Source: Orobanche coerulescens (taxonomy: Eukaryota > Streptophyta > Magnoliopsida > Lamiales > Orobanchaceae). Taken from it: a stretch of DNA of 64,000 nucleotides. A program made the translations under genes and the position numbers. A model generated the notes under the pieces. That model was given only the letters and a program-made list of their open reading frames with translations. It was not told where the DNA came from and ran no database searches. Shown here piece after piece: positions 57,302 through 64,000 of the stretch (the first letter of the stretch is position 1; each line of letters opens with the position of its first letter). The stretch covers positions 82,850,358 to 82,914,357 of the forward strand of contig CM065814.1 of assembly GCA_033398695.1 (NCBI GenBank), written 5' to 3'.

Positions 57302-60300
57302 TGTAATATCCGGATAAATTGTTGGGTATTTTCATCTGTATTTGAACCTGTATTACACGAAATGGTGCTATCAATAATCGAAATCGACCGTTTCCGTATT
57401 CGTATCCTCATGCATGATAATATCAACCTTTAATCCTTCACATGCAACTACGTAACGCACGCTAACGAGTAAGCGTAACGTGCGTTCTGACTGAAATAGC
57501 GTGCGCTACGAGCTAGACGTGGCGTGCGTAAAGGTCAATTATTGAACATCTTTGGCTAGCACATGCACTGGTGGTGGGGCTCGGAGAGATTCCAGCGGAT
57601 GAACTGGGCGATTTAGGGTCAACGGGTGTTAACGTCGCTAAGGTTTGTAACTAGCGTACGCTAATCTGTGTAGCTTACGTCGTAATGCATAGGGAGTAAC
57701 GTCGTAAGCTAGTACGAGCGAGACGATGCGCTATCGGTGAGCGATAGCGTACGCTAAGATCGAAGGGTAGCGTGCGCTAAGTCGATTACGTACGCAAATG
57801 GCTAAGGCTAACGTACGTAAATCTCTAGATATTATATATATGGACAACACCCCATTTCATTTCTCTCCGTCCCTTTCACTTGTAATTCGTTTTCCTCCAT
57901 TTCTAGAGGGTCTCGACCCTCTAAAACACATATAGAACAAGAAGACTCGATCAATTAAGTTACGAAACATATTCGATTAACAAACAAGCAATCGAAATTG
58001 GATGCTACCTCTTGTCTGCGTTTCTTTCATATTAAGGTATGTTAATGCTACCTCAACCTTGAATTCGTGTTCTTAAGGATGTTATGAACATACCACCGGG
58101 ATTATTAAGCTCCATAGATGATTTTTATCCGAACACCATGTTTTTGGAAGTTGGAATGTTCATGCTTTAGTTACCCGAGTTAAGAACATTATAGTCCGAC
58201 TCTTGTTATGATAATCAAGTAAGGTAAAATTCTGAGATTAATAAACCATATTGTATGGTGTTTCCATAATGATCATAGACTTAATGTTGGTAACAACCTC
58301 AGATTTTCGAACTACCTTTGAGGATCTATAATCAATATTTGGAGTGAGTCTTATGATGGGAGGATTAACAGGAATTCGTAGACATCAACACCATAGGGTT
58401 ATTGATTCACATGAGTGAGATATGTGTGAATATAACGTCGTTAAGCTCTATGCATTAAATGCGTTATACCTCGAGCAAGCGATCGTCTGGCGAGAAGAAG
58501 CATCGATGCATGCTTAGCGTGCGCTAATCCTTGTAGCTTACGTGCGCTAACGTGCGGGCGTAACGTCGTTACGTATGTGTGTAACGTCGTTACGAAGAGA
58601 ACGATTAGGGTTCGACCATCTTTTTATGCTTTTCCTTGTGTGATTGGTTGTTTATTTTATGATAGGATATTAAGGACGAATTTCCTACGATAATCCGATG
58701 TTGAGCCTCTTGATCGTCGTTTTCGTTGGAGTTCGGATTGTCAATCAAGCTGTATTTCGGAGTATTCGCGAGAGATTACCAAGGCAAGTACCTTGATATA
58801 CGAATTATAATTACGTGAAATCATTGTTCTTTGAAGTGTATGAATCATGTTATGAATATACGTATTTATATTATATATATATATATAGATATGTGTGGAT
58901 AATTATGTAGTATTAATTGATAGTGTTGAAGGCCTAATGTGCTAAGTCTTGATGAATAACGTGCGAGTTATTGTTTATTTTGCGTAGTTGCGTACTGGCG
59001 AATAAATTATGTGGATTGATGAACCGATTTGACAATTGTTGCAACGGTTGGTTGTGTGCTTGGTATTTGTAATAATGTGGATACTTGTTATGAGAGACGT
59101 CATATCAAGGTACCTCGAGGCGGGCGTGCACTCCGGCTTTGTTATGCTGCAATGAGCGGCTCCATATGATTGGTGAACACCGGTGTTACTTAATGCGCGA
59201 GCAAGGCGACTCTGTGGGAGTGAGCCGCCGCGGTGACATGTGCAATGGGCGGCCAATATAGTGGAGTGAACGCCGGTACAGTGTGCAAGGAGGCGCTGGC
59301 GGCTTATTGGTAATGGATATTTGAGTGATAGCTAAGACCCGTTATCAAATGATTTTGAAATTTAAATCTTTGCAACTTGCTTTTAATGTTGGTCTTGATG
59401 TAGACCGCGGATTATGTTTACGGAGTTCGTTCAATTTGTTTTAAATGTTGGTATCGGGGTTAATTAACCAAGGATATTTGTGAGATCTCAGGGTTAATTA
59501 ATCGGGGTCTTGAGCGGGATTTGTCGAATGAGAGGTGTGTCTTTGATTGTCTTGTGTTGATTATTACATTTATTGGGTCGAGGACCCAGTGAGATGTTGT
59601 AATGATTCACTTGTGATAGTGTTTTATCATTTGGGTCGAGGACCCCAGAATAACGTTGTGATAGTTTTCTTGCAAATTGTTTTCCACATGTTGGGTCAAG
59701 GACGAGAGCTTTTGAAGTATTTTCTAAAGTATTTCCATTTGATTTTCAAAACCCCTAGATGGCAGAGTCAATATTAGTGTTTTGAACTTTCTTATCAAAA
59801 TACTTTTCCTTTTATAAAAAGGGATTTCTCGACTCCTTGGGCTCGTTTAAAGTTTTATTGGTGTTATGTTACGTACGGAGAATATGAAAATGTGATTATC
59901 TTTCACCTTGTGTATGTAATACTATTACGTGTTGACCATTTGAATGTATGGTTCGTGTTAAGGTTTCACATTTGTTGAGTTTTATGTTATTATTATTCGT
60001 ATATCTTGTGTGTTATGTACTTGCACTAGCAAAATTCCGGTTGCTAACCCCGAGTTTTCGGGGGTGGGTGCTGTTATGCGCTCGAGTTTTGGCGGCTCGG
60101 GAGCGATCACGAGATTAGGTGGGAAGGAGATGGAGGACAAATGATACTAATCACACGAGTTAGAGTCTTTTCTTTTGTTTCATTTTGGTCGGTATTTCTC
60201 TGTCGTTCGAGTATTCACCCTTGCATGGGTGTAGTTTTCATTTATTAAATTGAGTTGTCGTTCTTTTACGTGTTCAAGTTTATTTTTGTCATTGAGATGT

Positions 60301-60461
60301 AAAGTTCATTTGTTTCGAATTGTTTAACGACCTTGTCGATGCATTGTATTTAGATTGACCCGGTCGGTCAATCATTATGTAGTCTAGTAGAGTTTAGCCT
60401 TGTAGATCCTTGTAAGAAGGGCTACGGCGTGTAACATTCCGGATGGATTAAGGGTGTTACA
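57302..60461 (+). repeat. 3' LTR of element A
   Basis: Pairs with 51758-55009. It is about 90 bp shorter through many small gaps, most of them at CAG, CTG, CCG or GTACG sites (examples near 57330, 57480, 57640 and 58500). Hairpin at 60048-60064, ending GGGTGTTACA. Confidence 0.94.
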
Positions 60462-60466
60462 TCGGG

Positions 60467-61316
60467 CCTGCCGAACACCCCTGCCGATCCCTGCCAAAGC
60501 ACAGGCTGCGGCACATCTCTTAGCCGCGGCCCCGTCATTTGCTTTACAAAGGTGAGTAAATGCATGCTTTGGGCCGCAACACCCTCCTGCCGGGCCGCGG
60601 CCCCTGCTCGAATCACTGGGCATGTTTTTTGTTGTGTGCCGCGGCACACTTTGGTCGAGCCGCGGCACACGGAGGTCAACTAGCAAAGGGGATCTATTTC
60701 TAGCAGGTTTCTTACGGGACTTCATCACTTCATCTTATACACACTTTGAGAGAAGAACAAGAGAGAGATAGAGAGAGAAACAAGAGAGAGAAATACAATT
60801 CTTCAATTTCCCGGCGATTTATCGGTCAGATCGTCGTGATCTTTTGACAAGAGCTTGATAGCTATTGGGCAAATCTTTTCACTGGTGTAGATCGAGATTT
60901 TGAGTCCGAAAGTTCGGGTATTTCGTTAGCTCTTTGTGTAAGCTATTTACGATTGTTTCTTTTCTCGATCTTGTTATTGATTCCAAATACTTGAAGAACT
61001 TTTATTACCAAGTATTTGACGATTGGTGTATACCCCTAGTTTGTATTATGGACGATTGTGTATTGTGTGTATTGGTGATAGTGGATTTAAGCGGCTTCGG
61101 TCCCGTGGTTTTTACTCTCGTCTTGAGGGGTTTTCCACACTAAAATATTGTGTCTCGTGTTTATTGTTTTTCGGACGTCATTTGTATTTTTTTTGTCGAG
61201 TTGTAATTGGTTTGCTCTACTCGTCGGTAACCACAAAGTTGCAATTGAAGATTGGGAATTTGTCAAACGAGGTTCCACATTTTTCGTTGTGACGTTAGTC
61301 GTTGTTTTTCCCAACA
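60467..61316 (+). mobile_element. 3' LTR of copia D, second part
   Basis: It continues the D LTR from 51757 after element A. It contains GGGCCGCGGCCCC and GTGCCGCGGCAC palindromes (60585-60670) and ends CCCAACA. ACAAC (61317-61321) is the right target duplication of D. Confidence 0.92.
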
Positions 61317-61321
61317 ACAAC

Positions 61322-61470
61322 TGACACACGCAATGGAGAAGTTTCTTCTTCCAACTGGTCATCTTCAAGATCATTGCTTTGTTTAATTCTCCGGTAACTT
61401 TCTTTAACAAGATTTTGTACTATTTGCACCTTCAGCCTCCCAAAATTCCGCTTCGTTTCCTCGCCACCAG
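61322..61470 (-). pseudogene. RH50: RH50-type helicase exon, 5' part beyond copia D
   Basis: On the minus strand the exon begins after the acceptor GATCCAG and reads a charged segment with RNFGRLK and KESYRRIKQSNDLEDD. The reading frame passes without a break across the ACAAC duplication into 33643, where VVSYDELDEQ continues. This shows that 33324-33643 and 61322-61470 were one exon of about 0.47 kb before copia D entered. The product belongs upstream of the helicase core. Confidence 0.82.
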
Positions 61471-61876
61471 CTGGATCAGCAAAATACGTCAGTCAGTCAC
61501 CATCATATGTAACATTTGCGAACATACATTGAGCACATTGGAATTGGGACTCATACAAGCTTCAACTCCATTTTTTCCTAGAGCTTTTCTTAAGCCAGTT
61601 TCAAGTCCTCAACTATATTCCCCCGGCCTCAACTACGTTGCCCACTTAGTGTACATTTTTTCATCTCATGTGATATAGCATTGACGAAAAAGGTTTTTAA
61701 AGAATAACGCATAGAGGAATTCTTTAGAATAAACTTCCTGTTTCATATCAAATTACAGCATCACCTCTATCGAAACATGAAATGGTGGTAAAATTATCTT
61801 TAAAGTAAACTAAAAATATCTTCAAAGAGACAAGGAAGAAGAAGATAAGGGATAACCTTGATGAGGGGACATTTGT
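61471..61876. other. RH50 5' intron or intergenic DNA (right copy)
   Basis: Matches 2361-2770. No coding signal recognised. Confidence 0.5.
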
Positions 61877-62140
61877 TGACAATCGGGTAACACGAATTAG
61901 ACAATCGAGTAACACGAAGTGTGTTTCGGGTAACTCGAGTATATACCGAGTAACTCATATTGTTACTCGGGTTACAAGATTGTGGTCGAGTAACTCGACG
62001 AAGTTACTCGAGTAACCCGACCAAGTTACTCGAGTAACCCGACCAAGTTACTCGGGTAACTTGAAGTGCGACTCGGGTAACTTGAGTAGTAACTCGGTGT
62101 AACCCGAGTAACAATTGAGTTCTGATCGAGTAACTTCAGT
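61877..62140. repeat. GTTACTCGAGTAAC array, right copy
   Basis: Same as 2771-3030. The last units are degraded here (for example GAGTTCTGATCGAGTAAC where the left copy has a complete motif). TATAAAT follows near 62141. Confidence 0.85.
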
Positions 62141-62467
62141 ATAAATGTCGAGTTTTTAAATAAATACCATGCTCGTGAGACACAACATCCATTGAACTCT
62201 CTCTCAAGAATATTTTTACCTTTATTTTAGTAAATTATCTCGGCAATATTTTTACCTTTCTTTTACGATAAATTATCTCACATCAGAGCTCTCTCACCTC
62301 GAAGAACAAGAATTATTTTGCAAAAAATAAATGGTATATTTGTAGCTCAATTTCAAATAATGTTTATATTTGAAATATTAGAAAATATTCAAATACTAAT
62401 TAATCGGTGTAAATATTTTAAGTTTTAGTTTTAGTTAATAACCTAAATTTTTAAATTATTTGACATA

Positions 62468-64000
62468 TGAGTTTTTGGAAAAAGGCTATCATTCGTTTTA
62501 ATGGCAAGTGGCAAGATTTAGACTATCGCGGTGGAGAAGAACAAATATTACTTGTGCTGTTGGTGTGAGCTATGCAACATTAGTAGATCATTCCTTTGTA
62601 TTGTTGAATCGATAGAACAAAATATTCGTGTTAGTCTTCACCAACCCCGAACCAATAACTAGCACATGGCTTTCTCTCTCGATAAAGACTCAACCAAAGA
62701 GCTCTATCGTTGGGCTTTCATAAGGTTTGCCTTCTCAAAAGCGTCGGGGACCGATCTCTTCTACATCTCCGATCACTCCTTACTCGATCTTGTCGTTTAT
62801 GTTCTATTCTCAATTGATTGTGATGAGAAAAAGAAAGAAAATGAAGATATAGAATGATTCGATATAAATTACTTGTTCAAATCAATCTTGAGCCTGTGAT
62901 TTTTGTTAGCCTTGAATGCAACTAGCATTTGTAGTAATACCCAGACCTCTTTGCTAATTTTAATTTCTCCCGGTTCAAAATCATCCTCGATAGCTCTCTC
63001 ATTTGGTCCATAATTTGACTTACGGATCTAGCTCTTTTCGATTACCTTACAATTATAATCGTATGGATTATATGGTGATTGGGGTTTAGGCATGCAAATC
63101 CTCGGGAATTTGATGGTTCTCGATTTGATGGTTGTGGTCCTTCAAATAATGTATGTGATGTTGGTGGTAATTGTGGTGGTGGTGGTGGTAGTAGTGCTGA
63201 TGATGATAATGACAACATAAATATCAATTATATCGATCTCGAAGATGCCGAGGTTCAGAAACATTGGTTTGAAAAACTTTGCAAATATTGTGAGAAAAAA
63301 GGCATGTTCAATAAAAGATTTGTAAAAGAAGCAGAACCATAACCAGAACAAGAATTGAGATGCTTTGATTTCGATCAATTAGTAGATGAAGAAGGTGCTC
63401 CATCTCCTCCCTCTGGTCCTGGGTGGAAAATTCTAGGTAGACCTCCATATGTGTCTCCTTCTAGAGTTGATGATGATATAGATGAGAATTTTGATCATGC
63501 AAATACACTATCTTTACAAAGAGGATCTGTATTTCTCTCCAAAGATAGATTGAAGAACGATGTTGGGCGGTGTCATTTGGAAAAGAAATCTGACTATCAT
63601 ACTCAAAAATATGATAAGAAGCGCTACTCTACCGCTTGTACATATGAAACTTGTTATTTTTTGTTAAGTGCACTTACTGAACAAGCATACCTGCCATTTT
63701 GACCCAAATTGCAAGGCACCTAAGTAGTTGCCTTCTAAGATGCTCAGTGAATACATGTACGACAAATTATTAGTGGATGGGCAGATTATGATTCCAAAGC
63801 TACTGCAGGCTCAACTTAAGAAGGAGCATTATTTGACAATCCGTTATGGCTTCACATTGAGCATTCGCAACCATGCTATTTCAGTGATATATGGAGACCA
63901 TCAAGATTCTTTCAGAATGATGCCCTCATACTTGCATATGTTGGAGGTGACGAATCCAGGTACCATAACTGATTATGTGGTTGATGCAAATACTGGAAAA
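62468..64000 (+). pseudogene. MULE transposase, right copy, cut by the window end
   Basis: It starts like 3369 and repeats the N-terminal domain, acidic Gly-rich linker and the region before the DDE core. 63355-63702 stays open further than the left copy because it keeps CTG at the position matching 4508. The DDE core lies past the window end. Whether element G also interrupts this copy cannot be seen. Confidence 0.85.

Larger units (their letters stand above)
51758..60461 (+). mobile_element. Element A: complete gag-remnant Ty3-type element (TSD TCGGG)
   Basis: LTRs 51758-55009 and 57302-60461 enclose only 2.3 kb. TCGGG flanks it at 51753-51757 and 60462-60466. The interior has a PBS, a gag relic lacking the capsid core, and a polypurine tract. 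There is no pol. The LTRs are each longer than the interior and very similar, so it moved recently, in trans. It is the latest insertion that can be ordered in the D 3' LTR. Confidence 0.94.
59157..64000. repeat. Right copy of the long duplication (partner 1-4915)
   Basis: Same content and order as the left end of the window, cut by the window edge. Differences from the partner are mainly short indels at CHG sites up to about 63115. From there on the two copies are almost identical. Confidence 0.9.

Overview
The window looks like repeat-rich heterochromatin from a flowering plant, probably a eudicot. It holds Ty1/copia and Ty3 LTR retrotransposons whose primer-binding sites match plant initiator-Met tRNA, Mutator-like (MULE) and hAT DNA transposons, and one recognisable cellular gene with plant introns. 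That gene encodes a DEAD-box RNA helicase of the RH50 type (minus strand) and is badly damaged. I see no tRNA or rRNA genes and no prokaryotic organisation. Almost all coding sequence belongs to transposable elements and most of it is broken.

Layout, left to right. 1-5788: end of a long LTR (family A), a piece of a copia LTR (family D), an RH50 exon, an array of the palindrome GTTACTCGAGTAAC with a TATA box, and a decayed MULE transposase gene. 5789-13035: a Ty3 chromovirus (G) inserted in the MULE SWIM region and lacking its 3' LTR. 13036-27162: two related minus-strand copia elements (E and F), both truncated. 27163-33643: LTR debris, an 840 bp hAT element, three RH50 exons and a 1.6 kb MULE-like element in the RH50 intron. 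33644-61316: one copia element (D) inserted in an RH50 exon (TSD ACAAC), itself holding three later insertions: C (minus-strand copia, TSD GTGAT), B (Ty3-type, TSD GAAGC) and A (Ty3-type, TSD TCGGG). 61317-64000: the other half of the RH50 exon, the palindrome array and the MULE again.

How the parts relate. Bases 1-4915 match 59157-64000 at an offset of about 59.1 kb, so the whole nest is either recently duplicated or duplicated in the assembly. Elements A, B and C have paired LTRs, PBS, PPT and TSDs but carry only gag (or a gag remnant) and no pol. They must have moved with enzymes supplied in trans.

The most striking shared structure is that five unrelated families (the MULE, G, A, B and C) each carry an array of 10-14 bp CpG-centred palindromic or near-palindromic motifs directly upstream of a TATA box. 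The motif TAGCGTGCGCTAA occurs in both a Ty3-type (A) and a copia-type (C) element.

Caution on base quality. Copies of the same repeat differ mainly by small indels at CAG, CTG and CCG sites. This looks like consensus error at CHG-methylated cytosines, so some frameshifts may be artefacts.
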